A stretch of 64,000 nt of DNA from Nymphaea colorata (lineage: Eukaryota; Streptophyta; Magnoliopsida; Nymphaeales; Nymphaeaceae). The notes beneath the pieces are model-generated. The model made no database searches. It was not told the DNA's origin and was given only the letters and a program-made list of their open reading frames with translations. Location: positions 14,010,802-14,074,801 of the forward strand of contig NC_045145.1 of the NCBI RefSeq assembly GCF_008831285.2. Reading direction: 5' to 3'. This document shows, piece after piece, positions 1 through 11,912 of this stretch; within the stretch, counting starts at the first letter, position 1; each line of letters begins with the position of its first letter. The translations under genes and the position numbers were made by a program.

Positions 1-699
1 TGTGTGAGTGCTGGGTGCAATTTGAGATATTGAGCATGGGGGGCAAGAGGATCATCGATTTAGCAATGGAACCGAGTACCATGTACTTGGCTTTCTCCCA
101 TGAGAACAATTTGTAGCAGGATGCTCTAGACTACTTGATCAGATCAGCTATACAATACTATTCTATTGTTTTTCGTGGAGAAGGGATTGAATATACTGAT
201 CAGTTTAGTTGGTGTAGCTTCATCCCCTTGCGTTCAAGGTGAAGGTGGGAACAATGTAGGTGCATTGAATGCCAGTATCTGTCAGAATCATGAGGCTGCG
301 GAATGGGCCGATTCACCGATTTCATGACTAAATTGATTGTGAAATTGGAAAATAAGAGGTTGAATTCAGAAAATTTAAAATGGAAAAACTGGATATGAAA
401 TTTAGCTGACAATTAAGTACTAACATGGGGAGATCCCCTTCGAATGGAAAAATCTCCTTCAGCAATCGTCCACACTATCCCAATGAGGAAACACTGAGTG
501 ACAATTTTTTATCTAAAAGAAAAGAAATCAATTGGAGTTAAGATGAGGAACCGCAATAGGAAAATGCAAGCGGGAAGTATCCAACTATTGCTTAATCTTG
601 ACTGGTGGATTTTAACAGGGAACCTCTTTTTCTCCGATTTAAGTCGCTCACGGCTTCTTGCTCATCCTCCCCATTATCGTTCGTTTCAGATTCTATCTT
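1..699. other. Left edge, no gene recognised
   Basis: AT-rich sequence upstream of the arabinogalactan-like gene. It presumably holds that gene's promoter. I see no coding frame with family features and no clear repeat. Confidence 0.4.
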
Positions 700-749
700 C
701 TGAAGAAGAAGAGAAGAAAAAGAAGAAGAAGAAGACGAAGAAGAAGAAG
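700..749 (+). repeat. (GAA)n purine tract in the leader of the arabinogalactan-like gene
   Basis: An imperfect GAA/AAG microsatellite runs directly up to the chosen start codon at 750. It would encode a Glu/Lys run if translation began at 498, which argues that it is 5' untranslated sequence. Confidence 0.7.
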
Positions 750-1487
750 ATGGCTGTCACTAGGTTGCTTGTTCCAGTCGTGTTGATCATGCTTGAAATT
801 TTTGTTGGTGTAACTATTGCTAGGCCATCTTTCGGAGTGCCTCTTTCTGCCTTCCCTTCCAACTCTACTCCTTCCCCCGCCCTACCTTCTGTTTCTCCTG
901 CTCCTTCTCCCCTATCTGCCCTTGATATTATTGTTACTCCTGGATTCCTTCCCGATGCACCAGAGGGAAGCCCAGTCCCCACCAGCCCAAGCCCACTATC
1001 CACCATCCCAACTCAATTGATTACCACCCCACCACCTGCTACCAGCCAACAGTCTTCTTCCTTATCCACCTCTGATTCTTTCCATGAATTAATGTTCATT
1101 GACGCACCAGAAGAAAGTCCGGCTCCCACTAGCCCAAGCCCGCTGTCCACCATTCCGACTCAATTCGTTATCTCCTCACCACCTACTACCAGCCACCCGC
1201 TTTACCCTTCCCCATCGGCTGCTGCTGATAAGTTTCCTTCTTCTACCTCTTCACATTCTTTTTTTTCCATGCCTGCAGCCTCTGATACTTTTCCTGAAAT
1301 ATCAATAATGCCCGATGCACCAGAGGAAAGCCCCGCTTCCAGCGGCCCAAGCCCGCTATCCATCAGCCGACATGCTCACATTATCGACTCTGAGCCATCA
1401 GCTGCTGGTCAGCTTCCTTCAGGCCGCCTCCGGATCGCTGCTGCTGGATCTGCATTGGTCGCTGTCGCTGCCATCGTCCTCTTTTGA
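750..1487 (+). CDS. GPI-anchored arabinogalactan-like protein (245 aa)
   Basis: A single-exon gene for a cell-wall or plasma-membrane proteoglycan core. The open frame extends upstream to 498, but the ATG at 750 is chosen because it is followed directly by a signal peptide (residues 1-24, hydrophobic core VPVVLIMLEIFVGV). The mature part is rich in Pro, Ser, Thr and Ala, with many AP, SP and TP dipeptides, the typical context for proline hydroxylation and arabinogalactan addition. Three imperfect internal repeats built on DAPEESPAPTSPSPLS lie at residues 68-89, 117-138 and 188-204. The last 20 residues are hydrophobic (AAAGSALVAVAAIVLF) after a small-residue region, as expected for a GPI-attachment signal. 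It lies just outside the MATE duplication and has no obvious link to it. The function is a family-level inference; the acidic repeat is not one I recognise. Confidence 0.8.
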   Translation: MAVTRLLVPVVLIMLEIFVGVTIARPSFGVPLSAFPSNSTPSPALPSVSPAPSPLSALDIIVTPGFLPDAPEGSPVPTSPSPLSTIPTQLITTPPPATSQQSSSLSTSDSFHELMFIDAPEESPAPTSPSPLSTIPTQFVISSPPTTSHPLYPSPSAAADKFPSSTSSHSFFSMPAASDTFPEISIMPDAPEESPASSGPSPLSISRHAHIIDSEPSAAGQLPSGRLRIAAAGSALVAVAAIVLF

Positions 1488-2439
1488 GCTCACAGCTTTT
1501 GCATTCTTTTGTGAGAAGCCATTTTCTCCTTTGATCTGATGGAGGTGCCTTTGAAGTTGGACCTTTAGCTTCTTACCTGTGCTTTAAGCTGTTTTTTCCC
1601 TTTACATTCGTTCCTCCCGTGTTGCTTTGTAATGGGCTTCTTGTATTTATAATTACAAGTTTATGCATTTCCTTACCTTTCATTGTTGACAATTTGATCT
1701 GTTTATGAATTTAAGTAGACGTGCTGCCACTGGCCCCATCTAGACGAATAAATTTCTAGGTTTTTATGTGGAAGACATGAAAAGCAACCTGTGAACAATT
1801 TCTATTGTGAGGAAAAGATTTCCAAGATCATGTTTCGTCAAAATGAATTTCTTCTAGTGCATTCATGGTGGTATAGCCACAATATTCAGTAACAGAAGAT
1901 CTCAGACTTAGAAAAAATTGGTTGGCACGATATGTGAATCATCCAACGTAGAGCCATGCAACGAAAATAAGGTTGATAGAGTTTGGCCTCCCTCCGCAGT
2001 TCTATCCTTTAAATGGCCTCTCTTCACATCGCTATGTCGCCGATTCTTCTATTGTAGAACACGGCGCCGATATGGAAAACACAATTTTCTTTTGTCAAGT
2101 TTTATATTTTTCAGTTTTCACCAACATGCCAGTTAGTACCGTTGCCAACAATCACTGCTTCACCACCTTGGCAGTCCACCTTATCTTCGTTGGCTATGAC
2201 TAGATGCCGTATGTATGATGAGTAGCGCCTGTGTTTGGCTACCAGGCATTGTCATTACAAGCATCGGCTAAGGCTGTTGTGTTTGTTTTACTGCAGATGA
2301 GTGATTTGAGATCTTAAGATTTCTAAGATCGGACCACTTCCTTTGTTACTTTAAGTTTATGGTTTTCAATATAGGCTACTTACACGCAGTCTCCAAATTA
2401 AAATTCAAAATTTCAAACCAATCAAATGCAACATTAAGG

Positions 2440-2800
2440 ACGTCATAACCAGTGGTGTTATTTCTTCTGCCACAAAACTGACATACTATTTGATTTTCTT
2501 GACTATGACTTTCCTGTCCTATTTCTGTCCTTGGGTCCACGGTCACTGCGGCCGCGACCATATCCACCATGGCCATGTCCAAGTTGAACAAACATGGCAA
2601 TGGATATTGAATCAAGTTGAGTGGGACATTTCTTTAGAGAAGTTGAAGTGGCACTCTTGATTAAGAAGCAAGTCATAGAGCTTCGCAAACGTGGGCAGAG
2701 GTTTGACGGTAGAGACCTTTGTAACAAAACTTTATAATCACTCGGTAGCCATTTAATGTATGTATGCAGCACAATACCGGAGTCCAAAACAGTTTCATTT
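2440..2800 (-). mobile_element. Ty1/Copia gag relic, unit 1
   Basis: The minus strand reads as a decayed Copia capsid polyprotein in shifting frames: a LLLNQE motif near 2650-2670, then a MFVQLGHGHGGYGRGR basic glycine-rich stretch, then a degenerate zinc knuckle (CQFCG...) near 2460-2490. Frameshifts separate the pieces and no pol region is seen nearby. The same relic sits at the same place in unit 2, so it predates the tandem duplication. Confidence 0.65.
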
Positions 2801-5118
2801 AACAGCTTTAAGAGAGTCCACCAAAAAACTTAATGTGGTTAAGGCACTCCAGCACAATCCTGTCTTTCTTCTTTGTTTTTTTTTTTTTTTCTAAAATCAC
2901 GTTTCAGTTGTAAAATATGAATATTGGAATGAGATGCATGGCCCTTGTCCAACGCTGCCCATGCCTCTCGAGCTATATCATAACATATAATTGTGCAAGG
3001 AGGCTTCAACTGATTTTCCTTGATTTCTGGAATACAACATAACTTGCTCCTGATTATAGATAACGGAAACTCTTCCTTCAACACTTTTAACTCCGCTGCC
3101 AAGAGCTGTTGCTGGATAGTGCCGATATAAATCGATGTCTGCCAAAAAAAAAAAACACTGGTATAGATATTTTCTGATGATGTTTACAATTTATTTGACA
3201 TTGTGGTAGTCTCCACCTACTGCGAAGAATAAGGTGTACAAATATATGCTAAGCAAAAACACGATATTTACAGCTATATACAAAAGAAGGAAGAATAATA
3301 ATTACATAAAATTTGAAAATCACTTATCAGATCCATCATTATCCAGTCCAGTATCGAAAAGGAGCAAAGAAACTAAGCCAGACGACAAACCACCTGTGTT
3401 GATCGAAAAAAGAGACAATGCATAGAAAATTCAATTGCCCATAAGGCGAAGAGCACCCCTCTCAGATTACAATGACATCATCACTTAAGCGCCACGTTAT
3501 AGGTGCAAATTAAGATAGCTGCAGTGCAATAGTGCAAATCACCTCGTAGTGTTCCCGTCGAGCACGACATCAATAGCCTTCTGCAACATTCATCATGACT
3601 TTGACTGAAGAACCCATCAAACTCATGGCTGCCCACCGTACCATACCGAGGGGATGGCCTTCCATTCCATCTGAACCAACTGCATCAATGTTGAATTAAC
3701 ATGATCGCCTCCACATGGTCAGGCCACCACCATTTTTATTGCCTGCAACCATCAAGTTTCAGCGTTCCGAACATCAAAGCGGAAAATGGTCTCGGCAAAG
3801 TTAACTGATCGCTTGAGGGTATGTGAGACAAGAAAATTTCAACTTTCCGCAGAAGAGCGACAAACCAAGTCTATTAATTTGTAGTGCAATCTCCCCGAGA
3901 AGAAAAGTATGGTCAGCTAAATTTATTGCTTAAAATGCAGCTATTACTGTTGATCACCAGGATAATTAAAGAATGTCTTGGGAACATATGCATCTTTTCA
4001 CATATTATAAATGAACAGCGAACTCATTTTGGAAACAGTTGAACCTGGAGAGGGAGGGAGAGAGACCAAGCATGCACAGTGTCGATTTTTTTTTTTTGGG
4101 TATTTTAGTTATGAAAACTTTCGGCATTATTCGTGGCTGAACGCGTGACATGCTTAGGCCTTGCACATGGTTGATATGGTGCAGGCAACATGGTTTATGA
4201 TGAAAATACCTTTATTCCCATTAGAAAACTTTGTTGTAATGATAAAAATAGAAGTTGAAAAACTAAAAACTACAAAGGACATTCTTTAAAAAAAAAAAAC
4301 CAAAATGTCCAATCTGCTCTTAAGTGGGACGTAAGTTGCGTATCCAATATCGTGAACTAACTCATGCACAAAAGTATAATTGGTACGTAAATGGGTTCTT
4401 CCTGAAATTTGTGAAATAAAGCCAAGATATATAGGTTAAGTACCGCTAATGGGCCCTTTAATTGGTAACCTAAGGAGAGAAAAGTACTCCATATTTGATT
4501 CTGTTTTCTTCTTGCGTCGATTCCGAATATCAAATTAGCTAGGCAACGTCTTCGACCATGCTCGTTGCTAAATATGTTGGTTTGTCTTTTGGTATAAGAG
4601 CAAGGCCACGTTCTAAACTTTAATCATTTTCTAGATTGGAGACAACATGAAAGTGACCAAGGCGCTATAACGGCACAAATGGAACGGTGAGAAGGAAAAG
4701 AAACACCTCCCTACAAAAATTGAAATGTCCCTCACGCAACCCAACACCCGCGGCGCTCCATTATGATCTTGTTATATCTTGTTAAGGGGTTCCTGGAAAG
4801 AGTTTATCCTGATATATACTCGTCTACGCGAGTAGCCATTATGATCAGTTTAAAAGACACCCTTTATTCCTTTGCTTCACGGAAGTGGGCTAACGAGGAT
4901 GCCGGACCACGTAACGTTTTCTCTCTTTCTCCATACCTTGCTTTCATTCCCAGCCGCCAAATGGCCTCATGAACAACCGAAAAAAACTCTATAATCTAAC
5001 CGAACTATCACCAAATGTACGATATGTTGCAATGTACAGCCTGAATCCTGAAGTGTCTCATCATGATCATCCGTCTGTTTCCCATTTTGAAGCATCACAG
5101 AAGATCCGAGGCTAAGCT
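2801..5118. other. 3' flank of gene A, no gene recognised
   Basis: AT-rich intergenic DNA between the Copia relic and the 3' end of gene A. It is duplicated at about 19135-21583. The reading frames here are short, not conserved between the two copies and without family motifs. Confidence 0.5.
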
Positions 5119-8100
5119 TCACGGTGTACCGCTGGGCGACTTGTCTGTCGTGTCTGGGACCTTCCATCTGTCCACTCGATGGTAGGCCTTCTGTGCCTGA
5201 AAACAAGTCAAATAAATACTTTAGCCAAAAGAGAGGCAACCGACACAAGACGACCAAGTTGCTTTGGTAATTAGGTCTTAATTCCGTTTCAAAGCTCATA
5301 AATAGATCCGCCATGAACAACCGTTTCATGCTTGTTTACCAAAGGAAGATTGTCTGTGCTGCACATCGCAAAGCTGAGTTATATTTAAATTTAACCAGGT
5401 TTGACTTTTCTACCAACATTATTTTCAGAAAGATGTGAAGTGAAGTGAAGTGTAGGAGATGCGATTTTGAGGGTAAGTACCTCCTTCTCCCAGTCACAGC
5501 GGATTGTGATAACTCCGAGAATGAGGGTCTGAACAGCGGTCCCGCCAATCATACCTCCCCAAATTCCCTGCACCACCACCACCACCAACCAATTACTTAG
5601 AGTACTTACATATGCAGAAGGAGGACGTTCAGTAGAGAAGCTAAATCTACAAACAGAAGTAAATAACTGAAAGAGGAAGGAAATAGCGGGTGATCATAAG
5701 GAAGGGCGAAAGCACTGGTTAGCTCAGTGGCACGCCAGAGTGGAGTCTGACCAAGTCTGGTTGAACTGTGAATTTATCACGCATTGAGTCAGGATAAGAA
5801 AGGTCCAAAGAGAAACAGAGAAGAAGAAGACTCACGGAAACGCCCAGGTGGAAGACCCAGCCTAGAACCGCGCCCACCGGAAGACCGATAATGTAGTAAC
5901 AGCCCACGTTTATGTACGCCACAGAAGCTTGCCATCCCGAACCCACCGCTACACCTGATCAGAAAATGACACACCCAACGTAACCCTAGACACAAAGAGT
6001 CTCTGTCTCTGTCTCTCTCTTTGATATACATATATATGTATATATGTCTGTGTGTGTGTGCGTGTGTAAAGAAGAGGGGAGGAGGGAAATTAGGGGAAGT
6101 AGATACCAGAGAGAATGGGTTGGACGCTGTTGAGAAGGATGGTGAAGGCGAGGAGAACGGCCAATTTGGAGGTGGCGGCGAGGACAACAGCGCTAGAGGT
6201 GAAGAGGAGCGCAAACTTGTTGTGAAGAATGACGATGAGGGCCCAGAAGAAGAGGCCGATGACTGTGGAGGTGATCACCGACACGATGGTGGCGAACCTT
6301 GCGCCTTTGCCGTTGCCGGCTCCCAACTCGTTGCTCACCCTCACCCTGCAACCATCACCCACCAGCCACCACGTCAATCTCACCCTTCCTTCCTCTACAA
6401 TTCTATGCACCCCACCCATTAAAGCCCTTTCCCGTCCTACCACCCACCACACCCGTAGCCATTAACGAGCTCGTAAAATATTAATATTTATATGGCAAAA
6501 GACCATGTGTTTTATTTTTACACCCAAGTTTTTGGACCCAAAGATGACGTCCATGTGAGTAACTTATCGATAGAATGCAAGCCGCTGGTCACATATTTGC
6601 CTATTAAGGGTCAGTCAGCCTAATGTAAGTAAGGGTGCCTCTCTTTTCCCCTTCGTCTACTGACCAACTCAAGCTACCCTGTAACTTGAAGATTATTTGG
6701 GTGGTAAAGAGAATAATGGACGTCCAAATGCTAAAAAGAAGACGATGAATGCAGAAAACCTTCACAGATAGAGACGGATTCAAAATAATATGGCTACCCA
6801 TGTGTGGACTACTGTTGAGAAAAAACAATTATCCACTTATGTTTGCGAACAACTGTACCACTGGCACAGTTGCACCAAGAATACATTAATTAATATCATT
6901 TTTTGAACCGCCGGCATCAATTGTAGTTGGCAAACAAGTGGTCGCATGGTTGGTGAGTGTTTGTTAATTAGTTAGTACACTAATTACTGTTGCAATCACA
7001 CACACACACACACGCTCATATATATAGATTATTTTTTTCATTTTTATTATTGATCACATAGGTGGCTTGGTTTACGTACAACAACTTCCTTGTCAATTGT
7101 CTCCCCATACTATCAGCTTCTGTCATTTCACGATATATTAATTAGAGCATGTACGGTATTAAGCAAAAACTGTATTTGAAGGTTCATAAACAGAAAAAGA
7201 CCTTATAATTAGGTTTGAGATATTTTTATGAGTCATTTTCCTGAATTCTATTTTTTTCTTATAGAGGAGGAGGCCCTCTGGTTTATAGCATTAACATCCT
7301 CCGACCTGACTGACCTCCGGTAAGAGAAGGGGGCTTGAGTCGTCCAACACATGAACCGGTCCCTCTGAAAGTAAATAACGATGTTTAAAACCCATGAAAT
7401 GCAGTTATTAGTCTCAAACGAGAGGAAAGGGCTCGATGGTACACGACCATTGTTTCGATTCTGCATTGAAGTCCGGTTTAGCAGACGACCACAGGGATTC
7501 ATTTGAACGAGAGCAATATTTATATAATTCTGAAATTTAAAAACAAAAAACATTAATATATTTAAAAAATAAAAGGAAAATAGCATATGAACGTGGTGCC
7601 CTTATATCTATTAGTGAATCAAATCGACCTGCGATTGACTCTCAGACCATTGGTATCGAATTAAAGCTCTTTATTTGGGCCTTCCACTTTATTTGGGCTT
7701 TCTTTGGCCTTTACGCCGACTCAAATGGGCTACCATTTTCTCCACCACCATACTATGACTGGTCGGCGGACTGTAAGGTATTCCTATGGTTGGACGTCGT
7801 CCCTTCTTTTCTCAGTTGGATTTATGGGACATCCGGGGCCAGAGACTGCTCTAGAATTTTAATGCCATGCACGTGAACAATTTATAGTGGGCATCATGTA
7901 CTGACCAAAATTGAGTTCTAACTTCTAAGAATTACGGTTTTGGATTTCGATATTCTTTGTCCTGTAATAAATCACTCTTTATAATATGTTTTGACCGTGC
8001 CATTTATATCCCTAAACCTTGAGTACCGCAGATAGCTAGAGTATACATGAGTCAGGGACGTTTGAATAATTCAAATTCAAAATTCATGCGTCTGATATGG

Positions 8101-9748
8101 ATTTAATGTGGCAAAAGATTAATAGTAAAATCTATGGCTCGTCAAACTTAGGTCAGAAATAAGATCCCCACTTGAAATCCGGTTCATCCTATTGGCTAGA
8201 GCCCATGTGATATGTATCTACAGAGCGATTTGGAGAACAGACCGCCTGATCTCATTGATAAGAGAGGGGCCGCCCACATTCAATTAACGCTTACTTCACT
8301 CGAGTCGAGAACGGGCACATCAAGTGTTCAAGAAGGGCTTCCTTTTCAAGGTTTCTAGCTATTATGCTTTCCTGCAAGTCCGAACACACTTGCCAGAAAA
8401 CAAAATAAATGAATGAGGGCCAGTAAGGGAAAACGTACCCGGTTCCAGCAAAGAAGGCAAGTGGAATCATCATTTCCCACCCGTTTATATTCATGCTAAT
8501 GACAAAACCATCAGTAAATTAGGCTACAGCGAAATCAGCACCTCCCAATGAATGTAGAAAATTGATGCACGTAATTAGATGAGGTGGTGGTTTTTATTAC
8601 CATACAGAAAGTGCATCCAGGGCAATCTCTGCGTCGCTCAAGTTTCCCGTCAGGATTACCAAAATCCTGTAATACCAATTCTCCAAACTGCGACATTCGT
8701 GAAACACAATTAGAAAGTAAAATAAGAACCGACACTAGAAGAAAGAAAAAGGAAGAAGATGAAGAAAGAAGAGAAGAAAGCAGACCATAGCATAACTCCC
8801 GAAGCTATGGAAAGCTTTGTGAATTCCCAAAGACCCATTAATCCCTGCCATGACAGGCCGGTCCACGTCTCAGGACAGCCGCCGCAGACGGTGTAAAGAA
8901 GCTGGCAGATAGGTGGCACCCACCAGCCGATGTTGAGCGCCACGGCCGCACCGACGAGGCCGAAGCCGAAGTAAGAAACGAGAAGCCAGCTCAAGAAGAC
9001 GTGTATCAGCAGCGTGGTTCCTGCGATCCAGGCGATGATCACGTTCTTCAGCTGGCATTGAAGGAACCGCTGCGTCGGGAATGATAAGACGAAGCTGAAC
9101 TGCAGAGGTATGAGCAACCGCGTGATCCATCCGGCGAGTTCGGCGATCTCGTCCGTCTCGCCGACCAGTTTGAGGATGGGAGTGGCCAGAATGTAGGTGG
9201 GCAGCAGAAGGAGAGCGCACAAGAACATGACGCCGAAGGATCGCTGCATATAAATCCCCAGCATGGGGTACTCTCTGGCGCCGTATGCTTGGCCGCACAG
9301 CGTCTCCATAGCGCTAGCCATGCCGAACTGCACATGCCCATGAGATGGAGAACAATACCTTAAGAATTGTGTCATTCCACATGCAGGGAAGTAATTGTTG
9401 TGGAGATAGAGTGGGAGGGGAGAAGAAGTGCACCAAGAAGCCGTAGTTGAATCCAACGACGACGGTGATGGCTATGGAGATGGCGGCGAGCTCGAGGTCG
9501 CCGAGATGACCGACGAAAGCCTGAGTGACGACGTTCATCCCGTAGATGGAGGTCCGGGTGAAGATGGCGGGACCGACTATCCTCCATAGCTTCTTCGATT
9601 CGATCCACGTCCGTTGGAGCAGCGGCGCTTCTTCTGGTTCCTCTGCTGGATGGTGGAGGTGATTTTGCTGCTGTGCCGGTGGGCGGAGGCTGCCATTGAC
9701 GCGAGGGCCTTGCTCCAGTAGAGGAGTCCTCGGCTCTTCTTCCGCCAT
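5119..9748 (-). CDS. MATE/DTX efflux transporter A (507 aa, 8 exons)
   Basis: Membrane antiporter or channel of the MATE family, DTX33/DTX35-like. Exons on the minus strand: 9748-9434, 9327-8786, 8687-8601, 8495-8439, 6345-6107, 5954-5836, 5567-5481, 5196-5119; every intron is GT-AG and the frame stays open. Key motifs are [18 protein letters not shown] near residues 43-60, CGQAYGA at 116-122, LENWYYR at 287-293 (TM7), AEIALDA in TM8, [10 protein letters not shown] at 336-345, NSVQPILSG before residue 414, and CDWEKE ending at 482. Length and hydrophobicity fit a twelve-helix MATE protein. The start is the ATG of MAEEE. The upstream in-frame ATG used by B and D is followed here by a TAG two codons later. 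Intron 4 is 2.1 kb. Likely vacuolar or plasma-membrane; substrate unknown. Confidence 0.92.
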
Positions 9749-9809
9749 ATGCCACTATGACATCCAGAACTTGCCTATCGGTGTTAGGAGGGAGCGTCGG
9801 TTAGGGACA

Positions 9810-9812
<3 letters not shown>

Positions 9813-9847
<35 letters not shown>
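9813..9847. repeat. (GA)n microsatellite just upstream of gene A
   Basis: About 17 GA units, read as CT on the coding strand, begin 65 bp upstream of gene A's start codon. They are probably in its leader or core promoter. Unit 2 has only a short GA run at the same place (about 25990-26001). CT-rich tracts are common near plant transcription starts, so a promoter role is possible but not shown. Confidence 0.7.
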
Positions 9848-9850
<3 letters not shown>

Positions 9851-9965
9851 TGGGTGCTTCCGGATACCCCCGGCGATAAATACATCCCACCTTATCTGAA
9901 GTTGCTTTTCTTGAAAGAAAGAAATAGATGTGTATTGTGTACACGCATTCTTTTCAAAGCCAAAA

Positions 9966-10283
9966 AATAATGAATGTTGTCAATATTTATTGTATCCTGG
10001 ATCGTATTATCCCTTGATTGGATGGATTATAAGGAATGTGTGGGCCAAAATTAATCAGTTCCGACGCAATTAGGCGGTCAATGATGTCTGGTTCCGATGT
10101 CGCTGCCGGAAAGATGAAAAATGCTACGTGGGGCCCTTATAAGGCTACAGACTTTAGTGGTCGACCCTGTTCATCTACAACGCTGTCTGACTCAATAATC
10201 ATTGGTTCGGTGAAGTTTTAAAGAGAAGGTACTTTTTACTTTTACTTACTTCCTGATAAGAGCGCTCTCGATATAGTAGCCCC
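9966..10283. promoter_or_regulatory. Strongly conserved upstream block of gene A
   Basis: This 318-bp block matches 28264-28572 in unit 2 with no base change that I can see, apart from a 9-bp indel. The flanking sequence differs clearly. It starts about 220 bp upstream of gene A's start codon, which suggests a shared regulatory region or a conversion tract. It has no convincing coding frame. Confidence 0.4.
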
Positions 10284-11912
10284 TTAAAAAAAAAAAAAAA
10301 AACACTGGAGATCTTTCTTTCTCCCTTCTTTTTCTTTTAATAATATTGTCATTTTCATATTTCAATAAAAAGTCCAATGTTTAAAGTTTAGAAAAATAAC
10401 ACTCACTAAATTAAACCGGCTAGCTTGATATATATAAAGCTTTAATTTGTAATTTAAAGTGAACGGAAAGAAATCCTATCACCCACTCTGTCCTGCACGC
10501 ACAACCTACGTTGTCTTAACCCTCATGATTAAGTTGTTGATGTAAATTAGAAAAGAGAGAATGAATTCCATTCCGCGTTGATGCATTTGATTCTCACTAC
10601 TGAAGGCAAGGACTGGTAATTACCCTTGGGAAAAATTATAGAAACTCAGATGCACCGAACTTTGTTGTTGACAAACGAAACCTTTCAAGAAATTTCTAAA
10701 AAAAAACATTAATTTTTCAAATAAATGACAAAACTTTAAAGACAATAACTATCTTTATTGTTGGCAAGAGAAACAGTAGTTTGTTATGTTTGGAGGTCCT
10801 TTTATAATCATTTATACCAAAAATAATGGTCTTAATGAGTAAACAGTTGTCTCCAGTCAAACAACAAGGTAAGGTTTTGGGAGTTGGCACTGGGTACCCA
10901 GCCTGATGGGCCCCAGTTCCAACACTAAAAACCAGTCTAAGGCCCATAACGTTTCGCTAAAGTCAATCGGTCGGATATGTTTTTATATATTATTTTTATT
11001 TTAATAATGATATCTATTTTATTATTAAAACTTTTTATTTTATATTTAAAAAATATTTTTTATTGTAACTAGGTCAGGCTGGGCCACACCCAGCCCGTCT
11101 CGTGTTGGCCAAACCCAAGTTCAGGTTTTGGGTGCCCGACTCTTGTCGGGTCGGGCCGAGCCAGCCTGATGGCCAGGCCTAACTCCATCATGTGACCCAA
11201 ATTACGCACAAAGTTTAGCATCTACTTTTTAAATTGTATAAGTCCAACCATTTATTATTTACTGAAATAATATATAGGCGCCTCTTGATAAACGTATTCC
11301 TCCACTTCTTAAAAGCCCTACGCGAACAAATGATTTATAAAAGGTACCAGAAATTTTTATTTTGGAGTTTTTCCTTTTTGAACTTTAGGCTTTCTTGATT
11401 CAAAACATGCTTCTCAGTTTTCAGTTCGACTGCCAAAAGAAGTTTATAATGAAGTCATAACATTTGAAATCGGTTAAAATGCATGTCTTTCTTGTGTGGT
11501 GCCTTTAATTGTAAAGGTACTTTTCATTTTCATAGACAACTTTACTGTAGCTTATTTTTTCCATGAAAAATACAAAAACCCACTCAAATTTTTGACAAAT
11601 AACTAATTATTGCTTAATTTTTAGGGTTCAACAAATAGGGTGTTCAATTTTTAAAAAATTTCTAAAGGACTGCATGGAACAAATAGGGTGGATGAGTAAT
11701 TTACACCCACCTCTGCGTGCCCAAAACAAATAACCACCTCAGTGTTCGCTGACATGAAAAAGTGAAAATGCACCGGAGAAATTTTTATTTAGTGGGGGAA
11801 GGCTTTAATTGCAATCCTAAAGGAGGTCTTGAATTGGTTCAGCTATCTCAGGGTATTCTAGTTTAAAATTCAATTCAACAAGTTAATGAGACAACTATAA
11901 GCCAACCCGCTG
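10284..11912. other. Distal upstream of gene A, no gene recognised
   Basis: AT-rich DNA duplicated at about 28573-30251. A GC-rich stretch at about 10870-11180 (repeated near 29290-29545) holds GGGCC/GGCCC-type runs like those in decayed plant LTR sequences, but no element ends could be found. No gene is seen. Confidence 0.4.

Noticed and set aside
498-749. N-terminal extension of the arabinogalactan-like frame
   Set aside because: It would place 84 residues, including a Lys/Glu run from a microsatellite, before a clear signal peptide.
8870-9298. Long arginine-rich frames over exon 2 of genes A, B and D (minus strand, other frames)
   Set aside because: They are out-of-frame readings of the GC-rich MATE exon and have no independent support.
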